64,000 nucleotides of DNA from Apoda limacodes (GCA_946406115.1 OX291545.1:744001-808000); one strand, 5' to 3'. Positions 20,960 through 32,230 are shown, counted from the first letter of the stretch. Program-made: numbers and translations. The notes: generated by a model from the sequence alone, not told the origin.

Positions 20960-22085
20960 CTTGGTGGTTAAACTTTTTTATTCAAATAGACTTGTAAACA
21001 GCACTTTTGAATCGTCAGTTTAATTAATAATTATTTTTATTTTTTTTTATAAAAAAATTTTACCACCGGTTCGGAAAGATTTACTACCGAGAAGAACCGG
21101 CAATAAACTCAGCAGTTTATCTTTATATTTTTTCAACTTCATATTAAAATACAAATTAGCCTTACACAAGGTGATAACATAAAATACAAAGTTTTAATTT
21201 AAAAAATATAACAAATGCCCCACTACAAATACAAATAAAATAAGTTTTAATTTTTCCAAGCATATTTATCATTTATGTATTCATCAACTTTGTAATAGCT
21301 TTTTTTCATTAAACTATCTTTGACATATATTTTAAATTTATTTGAGGGTAAATTAACCACATGTTCTGGAATTTTATTTTAGAAAAATATACTTTGTATT
21401 GCGAAAGAGTATGTACCTTCTGAAGACGACATTTTGGAACTACCAATTTATCCTTATTCCTTGTATTAACACTGTGTAGGTCACTATTTTTAGCAAATAA
21501 GTGTCAATTTTTGCGTACATACATTATACAAGCGAAGATATATTGGCAAGGAACAGTTAAAATATCAATTTCCCTTAATAGTTCCGTAACAGAAATTCGA
21601 GGTCCCAATTTATAGATAGCCCGTACTGCTCTCTTTTGCAAAATAAAGACCGTATATATCAATATCAGCTGCCTTATTCCGAAGCAAAATGCCATATGAC
21701 ATGACGGAATGGAAATAGCTAAAGCAGACCAAACGAGCAGTGTCAACATCTGTAAGCTGCCTCACTTTTCTAACTGCATAGGCAGCTGAACTAGGCTTCC
21801 CTGCAAGAACTGAGCTATGAGGGTTCCACTGCAGCATATTGTTTAATGTAATACCAAGAAACTGTTGAGTCTAATAGTTCTATTTCTTCTCCGTTTAGGG
21901 ATAATTTTTGACATTTGGCATCACTTAGTCTTTTTCGCATTAAGAAGTGAGTTATTGGACGTAAACCACTGAAGAACCTGTGAAAGTGCACTACTTACGT
22001 CGTCAAAATTAGTTTTAATAAAAGAAAGTGTCATCTGCAAATAGTACAATCTTGCACAGCTTCTCCACAAAGTTAGTTAGTTAAA
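20960..22085 (-). pseudogene. second LINE type: decayed RT 3' part and 3' UTR
   Basis: The minus strand reads LCKIVLFADDT near 22058-22025, the FADD form of the RT catalytic box. Further down, in two overlapping frames, are LQWNPHSSVLAGKPSSAAYAVRKVRQLTDVDTARLVCFSYFHSVMSYGI (21837-21690) and FILQKRAVRAIYKLGPRISVTELLREI (21660-21560), closing with YVRKN. These are the conserved C-terminal segments of a common lepidopteran LINE. The 3' UTR includes TTGCCGGTTCTTCTCGGTAG and ends near 20980 in TTTGAATAAAA. Frameshifts and stops show that it is dead. It directly adjoins the truncated end of LINE copy 2. Confidence 0.85.
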
Positions 22086-22149
22086 AGGTAAACGAAAAAC
22101 TTTCTTTCTAGTTTTACAATGAGGTATTCACTATAACTGATGCTATTGG

Positions 22150-22441
22150 CAACCACTAAGGTGGCTAACTAGTTTGCGGTCCGCCCGACGGTAAGCGGTC
22201 ACCGTAGCCTATGAACGCTTGCAAAACCAGGTTCAAAAATGTAATAACTTCTTTCTTGAAAAACCTCATACTGTTGTCCTTAGAGACAACCTCGGCAGGG
22301 AGCTCATTTCACAAATCAAGCGCTCGCCAGAGGAAGTTTCTCTGAAACCGCACAGTACGCGACCATTTCGGTTCTAAAGTGTAAGAAATAATTCCCTGTC
22401 GATGGCGAGCGTGCGATGGTAGAAAGTAACCGCGGCCATCA
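22150..22441 (-). pseudogene. 3' fragment of the copy-1 LINE family
   Basis: On the minus strand this matches the last ~290 bp of LINE copy 1: the YHRTARHR to RSVHRLR region and the GCGGACCGCAAACT..CCACCTTAGTGG 3' end. A deletion has removed part of the KGRQRASD segment, and the A tail is missing. It is clearly older than copy 1. Confidence 0.85.
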
Positions 22442-22444
22442 TCA

Positions 22445-23500
22445 TTCATTAATTATACAAGTTAATATATTTTTCAGAATTTAATAATGTATGTTAGTTA
22501 TATTTGATACAGCAATCGATGTTCTACAAAAAATATAAATAATACCATACAAAAAAAAATCATTGCGTATATAAATGTTTAACATAAAAGTTACGGTTCT
22601 TTTTGAAACGGGATATCTCGAATATCTTCCTAAAAACGACACAATTAAAAGTAAATGTACTATTTAAAGCAGGATTTAATGTAGGTACCTGTACGTAATA
22701 ACTTAAATCTTTTTTAGTCTTTTTGTAATTCAAGATATTATGATGTTATTTAGAAGAAATTTATCTTTACGAATTATATAATAAAATACTGTAGTTTTTT
22801 TTTCATATTTCACAAGTTCAATTCCCCGCTTAAACAGGTGATTTATCCAAAATTCTTTGAATGCAGTTTCACTTTTTGTAGAAAATATAGGAATGTTTCT
22901 TTTTAGTAACATTTGCAATCATGAATATTTAGGGTACTTTGCCTCCAACCACTTACTGCCCTTCTCTTCCATCCTGTATAATTGACGGCAGTCAAAATAG
23001 GGGTCATAATAGCTTCATTTTTATTTAGACTTAAATTCATTAATTTGTTTTTTCTTTCTTAATAAACTGATTTATCTAATTTTCTAGGTCTTGTCGAAAT
23101 AGTAAACTACGAATTTTTAAATAACTACAAAATAATCTTTAGGTGAGGTTATTATAAATAGACATAAAAAAACCATTCAGCAATAATTTAATTGTATCAT
23201 CACAAGGCAGGAAATCTGTGTAATTTTCAAAAGTGTAATATAAAATATAAACTTATTCTTATATACAATAGTTATTCATATTGTATTTAAAACATTATCG
23301 GATGTGGATAATACTTTCAGGAAGAGAACAGGAAAAGGAAAACAGGGGAGTGTCGAAATCTGGAAAAATAAAATAAATTAGAATAAGTAGCACAAAAATT
23401 CATATTAATATGTCAACCTTCAATATGGTTTCTGCGCTATTCAAGGAGAAAAGTGTAGATACTAGATACATCTACTTGCAAACATTCTACGTAAGTTTGG
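22445..23500. other. AT-rich stretch, nothing recognised
   Basis: No coding segment, RNA gene or repeat was recognised. Confidence 0.45.
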
Positions 23501-23502
23501 CG

Positions 23503-23885
23503 TTTTTTTTAATACCACTATGGCGGCAAACAAGCTTACGGTCCGCCAAAAGGTAAGCGGTCACCGTTGCCTATGGAAGCTTGTAACACCAAGGGTATCA
23601 CTTGCGCATTGCCGACCCTTCAAAAATATAATAACTTCTTTCTTGTAGAACCCCATTCTGTAGTCTTTCGTAGAAAACCTTGGCAGGGAGCTCATTCCAC
23701 AACCCAAGCGTTCGCGAAAGGAAGTTTCTCTGAAACCGCGACCATTTCGGTTCTAAAGTGTGAGAATGAATTCCCTGCCGATGGCGCGAGGTGCTATGGT
23801 AGAAAGTTGTTGTGGGTATCATTTCGAACAATTCCTCAGAACACATTAAATACAATGGTACAAGCGGGCCAAGCTGGTATCCGAC
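23503..23885 (-). pseudogene. 3' fragment of the copy-1 LINE family, internally deleted
   Basis: The fragment begins with the A tail (T-run at 23504-23512) and the family 3' end. It then encodes, in broken frames, FLSRTLGLWNELPAKVF, SRHRQGIHSHTLEPKWSR and CSEELFEMIP. Near 23866 the sequence jumps directly from the RLYNG region to the GYQLGP region, so about 150 bp are deleted. Confidence 0.88.
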
Positions 23886-24520
23886 ACTGTTCCCAATAAG
23901 CTTCCAGGGAGCTAATTTCGAATGCTCTCAAGTACGCCATGACGTGTAGTCGGGAGTAAAATGTATGCAAGTACCTTCTTGGGTCGCAACAAGAGGTAAG
24001 ACTTACTGGCATACAATTTTCTCTTAAATTAAATATTACATACCAAATTAAAAAAAAATCAAACAAACGAGCGATATTTTAAAAATTTAAATTATCTCCG
24101 TTAACTCTTTCATGCGTGCCCTAGGTTCCTACAGGTCAGCGACATGACCGCATGCATGCTTAATATAAATTCAAAAACTTTTCTTCCTTTATTTAATCCA
24201 TTTATTAAAAAACTAAATTCACTATATACTGCTCTTACAGTACCCATATATTAGATAGATATTGAAAAGCAATAACACATTATGTGAATTAAATTCTCCA
24301 ATATTTTTGTCTGACGAACTATCCAGGCAATCTACATATTATCAACAAATTATCCATTTTAGTTTCTTCATACGCGTCCTTGCAACTTAATAAAACTACC
24401 CACAAACTGTTTGAAAAGAAGATGAGAAAAAGAAACTAAAGAAAAGATACGAGTATCACTTAGGGTTCACTGCAGAATATAACGTATATGTTGAGACATA
24501 ATATATGTTTTACATTCCAT
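23886..24520. other. AT-rich stretch, nothing recognised
   Basis: No feature can be supported here. Confidence 0.4.
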
Positions 24521-24522
24521 AG

Positions 24523-24645
24523 TGGCCAGGAGGAACGAGGACCTAAAAAGGAAGCCGGAAAGGTGGCTGGACGAGGAAGACAGGGGGCAAGTGTTGTGGT
24601 GTTCTTTTGGAAATGCCTATATCCAACAGTGAACTGGTTCAAGTT
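24523..24645 (+). pseudogene. RTE-like LINE C-terminal remnant
   Basis: The plus strand reads HSIVARRNEDLKRKPERWLDEED and then FGNAYIQQ, a stop, and TGSS. A (K/R)PxRWLD(D/E) segment followed by a terminal AYIQQWTGSS is the end of the ORF of common lepidopteran RTE-type LINEs, here with the intervening ~25 residues deleted and the W of QQW lost to TGA. Confidence 0.6.
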
Positions 24646-25061
24646 GATATATTGATTGATTGGTAGTCAAAAGTCAGCTTTAAATCCGCGCCATAACTTT
24701 GTTTATGATACGTGCTGGGTACACAGACGACAGGACTACAGGGACACCGCTTCATAAATTTATTACTGGTGCAAAGCCCTAATAAATAAAATTCATACAT
24801 AAAAACAATTCATTTAATTAGGAGGTCAACGTACGCTATACATGGACGTTTAACGATCGCACATTTCCATACACATACCCTACCTATTTCAAAATCCACA
24901 CGAAAGCTGCGGGAACAAATTAGTGTTCCTATAGTAGAACGAAATTTATCGGATAAAGGCACACTGAGCACTCTTTAGAAGCGTTCAAAGGCGGAGCTGC
25001 AGGTTGGCTGATGTAGATCTGCTTGATCAACTACCGTCAAAAACTATCAACGTTTTTGTCC

Positions 25062-25320
25062 ACTAATATTATAATTTATTATCTAATAATATTATGAATG
25101 CAAAAGTAACTCTGTCTGTCTGTCTGTCTGTTACCTCTTTACGCTTAAACCGCTGTACTGATTAAGCTGAAATTTGGCAGTTTGAGTCCCGAGGTAGGCT
25201 TCCTGAAAACGTCATCTGTGAGTCGATTTTTTTTTTCTACAATGGAGGAGTTGCAGTTGAAATCCTACACCGATAACCGAATTGAAGGCGGGTGGAACCG
25301 CAAGCAAAAGATATTAGTAG
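25062..25320 (+). repeat. dispersed lepidopteran repeat with (TCTG)n microsatellite
   Basis: AATATTATGAATGCAAAAGT is followed by a (TCTG)5 run at 25111-25130, then TACCTCTTTACGCTTAAACCG, GCTGAAATTTGGCAG, and finally GGGTGGAACCGCAAGCAAAAG. This is the layout of the very abundant lepidopteran short repeat that is coupled to TCTG microsatellites (the Lep1-like type, thought to be a non-autonomous Helitron). That family name is from memory. It lies only about 35 bp past the splice donor of the spire exon at 25356-25470, inside the spire intron. Confidence 0.65.
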
Positions 25321-25355
25321 ATTTTAAGTGGTAAAGGTTAATAAAATATACTTAC

Positions 25356-25470
25356 AGAGACGGGTGGAGTTGGGCGTGGTTCGAAGCTTGCGGCCGATCT
25401 GTATGGAGGCCAGGAGCCTCTCTCGTGGTGTCACCTCGCGCCGCGCTGGCGGTAACTTGCGCTCCGATGC
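25356..25470 (-). CDS. spir: spire exon: second WH2 actin-binding helix
   Basis: This 115-base minus-strand exon (38 codons plus 1 nt) starts after the acceptor TGTATTTTCAG and ends at the donor TCTCT|GTAAGT. It encodes ASERKLPPARREV followed by TPRERLLASIQIGRKLRTTP. The pattern of helix, spacer and basic KLR motif marks a WH2 domain, which binds actin monomers so that Spire can nucleate filaments. ASxRKLPPxRRE before the second WH2 is characteristic of Spire. The preceding exon at 26874 ends in phase 0 and this one starts in phase 0. The exon ends with one base of a codon, so a phase-1 exon must follow at lower coordinates. I could not find it, nor the Spir-box or the FYVE-like domain. Confidence 0.92.
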
Positions 25471-25474
25471 CTGA

Positions 25475-26280
25475 AAATACAGTGTGCATCAAAACAGGTT
25501 CTTCCTCGGGACTACTGTATTTGGTTCTTCAAGAAGGGAATGATTTGATTTTGAAACAACGCGCGAGTAAATAATTCCCCTGGTCCTTGCCCGTTGATTG
25601 CTCACGTTTCTGCAATGCAAGATCACCTGAGCTGGTGTCTCCAGCCAGCCTCTCCATAGAAGAATGTCGATAATGACAATGTTGAAAAGTTATTTATTTA
25701 GTCTGCAGGGGCTTACCTATTATTTTGCCAGTTATGTGGTGGAGGTTTGTGTGAGCATACTTAGCTTTTTTTTGTATAGTTGTGGGGTACTGCCTTTTAA
25801 TCACGTTTTAAGTTGGCTTAAGGGTATGGGAACAATTGCAGTTCGTGTCTAATTATTATTTTTTGTCTAATTATGCCTTCGCCAGTTGATTTGCAGTATC
25901 ATAGAGGGAAAGAGAGAGCCGCTGTGACCTCGTATCCGTTGAATTGTTTCCCAGATCTTCAGTACAACGTACAGTAGCACTGCAGGATTAGTCCGCTATT
26001 GATGCAGTTGTTATTAAGAGCGTGTAGCACAGCAGTGCCGTTGGCAACGATACGTATCCGAAGGTCGCTTACGTTTCTATACATACAAGACTGCTGCTAC
26101 AGCTCAGACAATCCCAACACATTCTGCATCAAGAAAAACATGTGCATGTTTGACATTAGTAATTTAGATAGTAATTAGGCAGCTACATTATACAAAAATT
26201 CAATACTAAGAACATATATGAATTTTAAAGGTATTCGATTCGACATTTCTACGCCTAATACGTAGGTACTTTCGTCCACC
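25475..26280 (-). other. spire intron, nothing further recognised
   Basis: This is the larger part of the 1.4 kb intron between the spire exons at 26874 and 25470. Short moderately GC-rich pieces (25880-26110) show no conserved coding sequence. Confidence 0.4.
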
Positions 26281-26282
26281 GC

Positions 26283-26696
26283 TTGAAGTCTTTGGGTTCT
26301 GTACCTCAAAAGGAAAAAAGGAACCCTTATAGGATCACTTTGTTGTGCGTCTGTCTGGCTGTCTGTCTGTCAAGACCCTTTTTTTCAGGTACACGTGAAG
26401 GTATCAAGTTGAAATTAATATCAAATACTAATATCTACGGCCCCGTGAAGCTGTCAAAAAATCAAAATTCTAAGTCTACGCAATAAAAAATAAGGCCATT
26501 TTGTCCCATATTTTGCATATCCAAATGAATAAAAACCTTTACGGTACTTCCAGTTAGTTAACTAACCGCGACCTATGTCGATGTATTGGGACAACAGTTG
26601 TCCAACGACAAAGTTAAGTTTGTCCCTCAATACAGTTTACCTTTTTCATAACCCTCGGTGCGCGAGTCCGACTCGCACTTGACCGGTTTTTTTTAT
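26283..26696 (+). repeat. dispersed repeat ending in the GCGAGTCCGACTCGCACTTG module
   Basis: It starts near GGGTTCTGTACCTCAAAAGG and contains GGAACCCTTATAGGATCACT, a GTCTGTCTG run, CAAGACCC and AAGGTATCAAG. It then has GTCGATGTATTGGGACAACAG and ACAAACTTAACTTTGTC (as the reverse complement), and it ends GTGCGCGAGTCCGACTCGCA, CTTGACCGG and a T-run. It matches a repeat I know from many lepidopteran genomes. A second copy lies in reverse at 60430-60925. Compared with that copy, an internal segment of about 170 bp is missing here. It sits in the spire intron. Confidence 0.8.
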
Positions 26697-26873
26697 AGCT
26701 ATCACGCGTACTTTTGCAAATATTTAATAAGATACTGGTGTACGTAAGGTTATGTACGTATGTAGGTATATACGTTACGTATGATTTTACACAATATTTG
26801 ACATTATGTATGTTATAAAGATTGTACCGGAGTAAAAAGAAATTCTAGGTTACACAGCAGTTTAAGTACTTAC

Positions 26874-26937
26874 CTTTTTGAGTGGAGGTCTACTTCTAAT
26901 AAAGTCGAGGATCATCGCGTGAGCGTCTTTCTTCACA
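26874..26937 (-). CDS. spir: spire exon: conserved inter-WH2 linker
   Basis: This 64-base exon (1 nt plus 21 codons) runs from the acceptor CGTTGTCGACAG to the donor AAAAAG|GTAAGTAC. It encodes [19 protein letters not shown] followed by KK. The block (K)xDAHAMIL(D/E)FIRSRPPL is almost invariant in Spire proteins, just after the first WH2 domain. The preceding exon at 32058 ends with two bases (AG), which with the first T here make a Ser codon. This exon ends in phase 0, matching the next at 25470. It is too short to show up in an ORF scan. Confidence 0.93.
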
Positions 26938-26944
26938 CTGTCGA

Positions 26945-28140
26945 CAACGAAAATAATGTTAATTAGGTACATAGTTACGTACAGCGGCCCTTGGACAGAG
27001 CTACAGTAAATATCTGTAATGATATACTAAGAGTTTAATCTCAATTTTATATAATTTGGTTATGGTAGAGCGGCGACGGACCTCAAAATCCAAGATTACA
27101 TAATTCAACAGAGACAAACAGTGAGTTCATGAACCCAACTCGGGTTAACCCAAGTAATACTGACAAGTCGCGGATGCACTCATGAGTTGCCGTCGTAACG
27201 GTGCGTATAGGAAGACTGCTGGTTTAAGTCGGTAAGAGTTCGACATAACCTGAGCGGTGTCCTTGCAGCGCATAGCAAATATTTTTTCTAAAACAGAAAG
27301 AGTCAGCACAAATAATCTATGCGCGCGTATATTGAGTTTTTGAACGGGGCCCAAAGTAGGGTTTCGAGATTTTCAAAAGCAGTCGACCAACGCACACGGG
27401 AATGTCGCTCCCTGATGATGTGCTGCAGTCATCGCTGGTTATATAGTGCGGATCGCAGATAACCTGGTATTTTAATCTCATTCGATATTATCAATGTAAT
27501 CCACCTATGTATATTGAAAAAGATCATAGTGAATTAGAAATATCGCTTAAAATAATTTTTTTTTGGCACAGACTTCTTACTAACAAAATGTAATGCAAGT
27601 TGCGCTTTTGAATGAAAATGTACATTATTGCGTCCACGATAGAGTTGTCACGCTTTGAAGTTTGATTTAAGTGACGTTGCTGTAGGTACTTATACGTAGG
27701 TATTAATTATTCTGTGCCATAGTGTATCACAAGGATTAGTATTCATAAAAAAGTCCATGCATTTGCGTTTACTTATATATTGCTATGACGAAAATCTCAG
27801 GAAAAGACAAAATCTTATACTACGAGATATCTTACATTGCATAACATCTTACACTTTTGACTTGACTTGACTTGACATGATTTCAAATATCTAGCTAATT
27901 AAACTTTAACTAAAAATTAAATGCTTATCTAGCAATACGTTTGATAAATTACAAAAAGGTATGAGATACATATTTAAGGTAAAATATAACCCACTTTAGT
28001 AGTTAATAAACAAATCATAAATTTAGTCGGTTCAGTGGTTAAACATGGGTATGGGTCATACTTGCAAAAGTCTGAACCAGGGCTTACAAGTACGAGGCCC
28101 TGCAAAAACCAGGTCTGAAAACCAGGGTTCAAAAGACTTG
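26945..28140 (-). other. spire intron, nothing recognised
   Basis: The segment 27060-27440 is more GC-rich than the rest and has a 69-codon minus-strand frame (27354-27145), but it shows no recognisable domain and no splice-bounded conservation. It may be an unnamed repeat. Confidence 0.35.
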
Positions 28141-28144
28141 AAAC

Positions 28145-28385
28145 TTAAACAGTTATCAAGCTGTAGTGGCAATGGGCAGGCCACATCGCTCGTCGATAAC
28201 CGATGGCGAAGAAAGGTTCTCGAGTGGCGACCACGGATAGGATGACGCAACGTGGGAAGGCCTTCTACCAGGTGGATAGACGACCTCATTAGAGCCGCAG
28301 GAATCCGATGCGGGCGGCTCAGGAACGGCCGTTGTGGAGGCAAATGGGAGAGGGTTACTTTCAGCAGTGGACGTCTTCCTGCTAA
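28145..28385 (+). pseudogene. RTE-like LINE C-terminal remnant
   Basis: The plus strand encodes NRWRRKVLEWRPRIG, a stop, then RNVGRPSTRWIDDLIRAAG, and in a shifted frame the tail equivalent to WGEGYFQQWTS. This WxxRVLEWRPR..RxxGRPxTRWxDDL..AAG layout is the end of the ORF of lepidopteran RTE-type LINEs. One stop and at least one frameshift make it non-functional. A tRNA-like GGGTTCGATTCCCAC box follows at 28428-28441. Confidence 0.8.
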
Positions 28386-28450
28386 AACGAAGTGGTTAAA
28401 CACTCGACCGCTGAATCGAGGGGCGTGGGTTCGATTCCCACACAATACTT
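28386..28450 (+). repeat. tRNA-like SINE fragment
   Basis: AGTGGTTAAACACTCGACCG is followed by GGCGTGGGTTCGATTCCCAC, which contains a pol III B box (GGTTCGATTCC). There is no complete cloverleaf and no A box at a tRNA gene's spacing, so I call it a SINE piece and not a tRNA gene. Confidence 0.5.
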
Positions 28451-28498
28451 GTTGTAATAATTTATGTTTGTCTTCAGATCGGGTGTTCTCTGTGTATA

Positions 28499-29413
28499 AC
28501 GGAGACGCTTATTACACGGGTCGTGCAAACATCGCTCGTTCCGTTGTGAAGGAAAAGCACGAAGAACTTGTGTCTCAAATCGAGACCACTCTGTCCAAGG
28601 TCTCTGATTGGGGAAAACTTGGTCCGATTCAACCTTAAACAGACACATCTCTGCCTGTTCACCGCTAAGAAAACCCCATTCACTATGGTTTCACAATTTC
28701 AGAACACTCCCCTTTCCATCTCCAAAATTATTGGGATTCCTAATGTTGACATCTCCAGTGATGTTCAGTTCCGAGATAATTTGCAAGACAAGGTGAAGCT
28801 GGAGTCCAAAAAACTTGGTGTTCTCAACAGAGCAAAAGCTTCACGGGCAAAGGTTGGTTTACAAGTCACAAGTTCAGCCCTACATGCAGTACTGCTGCCA
28901 TCTCTGGGCGGGTGCAGCCGGATACCAGCTTGGCCCTTTTGGCTCGGTTCAACGACGGGCTGTGAGAATTGTCGACGATCCCAAAATTCACTTGCCGGAT
29001 CGGGCACTCAAGTCTGGGGAGAGATTTTGCCTCCCTGTGTGTGTTCTACCCCTTGTACAATGGGTTGTGTTCTGAGGAATTGTTCGAAATGATGCCCACG
29101 GCTACTTTCTACCATCGTACCGCTCGCCATCGGCAGGGAATTCATTCTCACACTTTAGAACCTAAATGGTCGCGTACAGTGCGGTTTCAGAGAAACTTTC
29201 TCCCGCGAACGCTTGGGCTGTGGAATGAGCTCCCTGGCAAGGTTTTCTCTTAGGACTACAGTATGGGGTTCTTCAAGAAAGAAGTTATTGGATTTTTGAA
29301 GGGTCGGCTACGCGCGAGTGATACCCCTGGTGTTACAAGCGTCCATTGGCTACGGTGACCACTTACTATCAGGCGGATCGTAAGCTTGTTTGCCACCTTA
29401 GTGGTATAAAAAA
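28499..29413 (+). pseudogene. 5'-truncated LINE of the copy-1 family
   Basis: It starts just after the equivalent of YADDS (ACGGAGACGCTTATTACACG) and runs to the family 3' end with A tail at about 29407-29418. The encoded order is VSQIETTLSKVSDW, FTAKKTPFTMV, QFRDNLQDKVKL, an MQYCCHLWAGAAGYQL segment, CSEELFEMMP, QGIHSHTLEPKWSR and LWNELPGKVFS, spread over several frames by indels. It is oriented opposite to spire and sits in the spire intron. Confidence 0.93.
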
Positions 29414-29555
29414 AAAACATATTATATATGGAAAACTCCAGGCTTAAATAAATGTTCATCACAAATTTTTTTGTCTTGTGCGGGAATCGAACCCACGCCG
29501 TTTGATTCAGCAGTCGGTTCATTGACCCACTGAGTCACGGAGATTAATTTGTTTA
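29414..29555 (-). repeat. tRNA-like SINE, reverse orientation
   Basis: Read on the minus strand it contains GTGACTCAGTGGGTCAATGA and GGCGTGGGTTCGATTCCCGC, resembling pol III A and B boxes, then TTTGTGATGAACATTTATTT and an AT-rich tail against the LINE poly(A). Related copies occur at 36235-36350 and 55936-56075. Confidence 0.65.
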
Positions 29556-30172
29556 CGAGTAAGTAAATATAAAGTACAATTAATATTGTTTATTTGTAAC
29601 CAAGAATTTTTAGAATGTATGTATGTACCTATATTTTTATTTAGGGGACAGTTGTCAATTACCGCGCGGTTGACAATAAAATCTGTTCCTTGCAATATTA
29701 CAGTAACTAAACGCAGAAAAATCTTAAATTGACGAATGGGTCGTTTTCAAATTTTGCGCAGGTTAATATTAGAATCTTGGATTCAAAATTTTTAGTTTTA
29801 TTTCAAACTGATTTTTACTGTTTTTTTGGAGTCTTTATTTATGATAGCTATTGCATTTTGATTTTCTGTTATTGGTCGCGATGGTTGCCCCCATAGTTTC
29901 AGTTTAATTTTTAATTCTGTAGCATAAGGTGCAAAAAAAAAAACTCTGTTACCACTGAAATTCAAGTTATATTTTAAAACACAGTTTTATCTATTAGGAC
30001 CGGCATTTTGCAAACAATAATTTTTAATTATTTTTAACTATAAATATAAATTTTAAACAACTATCTTACTTTCATATAGTTATAGTATCCCTAGGACACA
30101 AAAATAACAAAGTAGTACTCTAGTAACATAGTTGTTTTTTGTACTTTACTTCAACTTAAAAAACTATAGGTT
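29556..30172. other. AT-rich intronic stretch, nothing recognised
   Basis: No feature can be supported between the SINE and the next LINE tail. Confidence 0.4.
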
Positions 30173-30955
30173 TTTTTTTTTTTTTACCACTAAGGTGGCA
30201 AACAAGCACACGGTCCGCCTGAAGGTAAGCGATCACCGTGGCCTATGGACGCTTGCAACACCAGGGGCATCACCCGCGCGTTGCCAACCCTTCAAAAATC
30301 TAATAACTTCTTTCTTGAAGAACCCCATACTGTAGTCCTTGGCAGGAGCTTATTCCACAACCCAAACGTTCGCGGGAGAAAGTTTCTCTGAAACCGCACT
30401 GTACGCGACCATTTAAGTTCTAAAGTGTGAGAATGAATTCCCTGCCGATGGCGAGCGGTACGATGGTAGAAAGTAGGTAGTGGGCATCATTTCGATCAAT
30501 TACTCAGAACACAACCCATTGTACAAGCGGTAGAACACACACAGGGAGGCAAAATCTCTCCTCAGACTTAAGGGTTCGATACGGCAAGTGAGTTTGGGAT
30601 CATCGACAATTCTGTACGCGACCATTTAAGTTCTAAAGTGTGAGAATGAATTCCCTGCCGATGGCGAGCGGTACGATGGTAGAAAGTAGCCGTGGGAATC
30701 ATTTCGAAAAATTCCTCAGAACACAACCCATTGTACAAGCGGTAGAACACAGACAGGGAGGCAAAATCTCTCCTCAGACTTAAGGGTTCGATACGGCAAG
30801 TGAGCCAAACTCATCATCGACAATTCTCACAGCCCGTCGTTGAACCGAGTCAAAAAGTCCAAGCTGGTATCCGGGTGCACCCGCCCAGAGATGGCTGCAG
30901 TACTCCATATGGGGCCGAACCTGCGACTTGTAAAGCAGCAACCTCTGCCCCGAGG
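30173..30955 (-). pseudogene. LINE fragment of the copy-1 family with a 213 bp internal tandem duplication
   Basis: It carries the family 3' end and A tail (T-run at 30172-30185). On the minus strand it runs back to about the GQRLLLYKSQVRPHMEYC region. Segment 30400-30612 (from TGTACGCGACC to GACAATTC) is repeated directly at 30613-30826. Both copies share private variants such as CGGTACGATGG and GGGTTCGATACGGCAAG, so the duplication arose after this copy had begun to diverge. Confidence 0.9.
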
Positions 30956-32057
30956 TAGGTAGACGTAGTCTTGCTTTAAGCCTGAAAATATGACTGGGGC
31001 GCACATGGTTGCTGGTTTTATTTTACTAACATGAATGTTCTCTCTTTATTGTCCAATACATGTTTTATGTCTTATGTCTTAAGATTTCTAAAGGAGTATC
31101 ATCATCTAAACTAATTCCAATATTTATTTTCTCCGGGGACATGCTTACCTGCGCTAAATTTGTAAACGACTCACATTCACACTCTCTCCAAGCTTCATTC
31201 CAACCAACGTCTCAAATGTATTAACGCGTTCGACAAAATACATTTTGACTATTATTTTTAATGTTTATTTAATATCAAAGCGATAAGTTTTATTTATGTA
31301 AAAATACGTATTAAAAATATTTCCATTATTTGCAAACAAAAATATTTGACTATCACTGTGCAAAACAACGCCAGGTACTTAGCAAAGGTACACGTATACG
31401 TACATCCATTTTTGAGGCTACAAAACAAAATAGCAGAGTTTTATAATTCCGTGTTTTTGGTTGCGGTTATATCAATTTGCTTATTTCCTTATATTATGAT
31501 AGGTTGATGTATGGCTTGATGAAATCTTATTGTATTCGTGAGATTTTCTGCTTTATACGTCTCATTTATCTGCAAAAGTGTGAGCACGGTTTGATCAACT
31601 CGGGGGTCCGGTATTATCAAGCTGGTTCGTAACTTCCCATTTCCTCATTTCTTACTAATTTCTGAGTTTATAAATTAGTTTTGTAGTTAGTAAAATATCC
31701 TATCTATTAATAAGCTTTGAATAAGACGTTTCCTGAACTTAGATATTAGCAATGGCCCTTAGGGCTTGCTATATGGCAACTCTCCCCTAATATAAGTAGT
31801 AGTTGTAATAAAAACGGCCTAATTTGCCGAAACATACGAATATTGGTAATTCCTATCAATGTCGTAAGATACATATTTACATAAATTATTAAAAACAACC
31901 TTAATAGGCTGCCAAGTAGCGACCAGTGGCCCTTACTCTGCTGTAATGTTATTTGTGTAATTAAATATATTTATAATGAATATAAATTCATGCTATTCTA
32001 CCAAAAGGACTAATAGTCTGGTCACACACTCTATCTGTTAAAAAAAAAGAAACTGAC
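30956..32057 (-). other. spire intron, AT-rich, nothing recognised
   Basis: This is the 5' part (in gene direction) of the 5.1 kb intron between the spire exons at 32058 and 26937. No further exon or repeat was identified. Confidence 0.4.
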
Positions 32058-32230
32058 CTTTGAGGTATCGCCCCATCAACCTTCCTAAGCGTGTATCTCC
32101 TGGACCTGATGTCATCCATGAGGATCTCATAAGGTGTTAGTTCATACTCAATTGGTGTCCGGGAATAGTCCACCTTCTTTAGTTTCACACCCATCCGCAG
32201 CTCACCGATGACTTGCATCCAAAACCGTGC
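32058..32230 (-). CDS. spir: spire exon: end of KIND domain and first WH2 helix
   Basis: This 173-base exon (57 codons plus 2 nt) lies between the acceptor AACTTGCAG and the donor CAAAG|GTCAGT. It opens with [20 protein letters not shown], the last helix of the KIND domain, and continues with [20 protein letters not shown], the first WH2 actin-binding segment. These are hallmark Spire sequences. In the family, KIND binds formins and the WH2 repeats bind actin monomers. The reading frame enters in phase 0 from the exon at 33385 and leaves with two bases of a codon completed at 26937. An ORF continuing past the donor (to 31988) is intronic read-through. Confidence 0.95.

Noticed and set aside
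27145..27354. 69-codon minus-strand ORF in the spire intron as an extra spire exon
   Set aside because: There is no Spire similarity, and the flanking exons at 32058 and 26937 join in phase without it.
28386..28450. tRNA gene suggested by a GGTTCGATTCC box (also at 29470, 36290, 49180 and 56010)
   Set aside because: No complete cloverleaf with acceptor stem pairing or correctly spaced A box was found, and each lies in a repeated SINE context.
28056..28683. Minus-strand ORFs of 69-129 codons
   Set aside because: They are antisense to RTE-like and copy-1-family LINE remnants readable on the plus strand.
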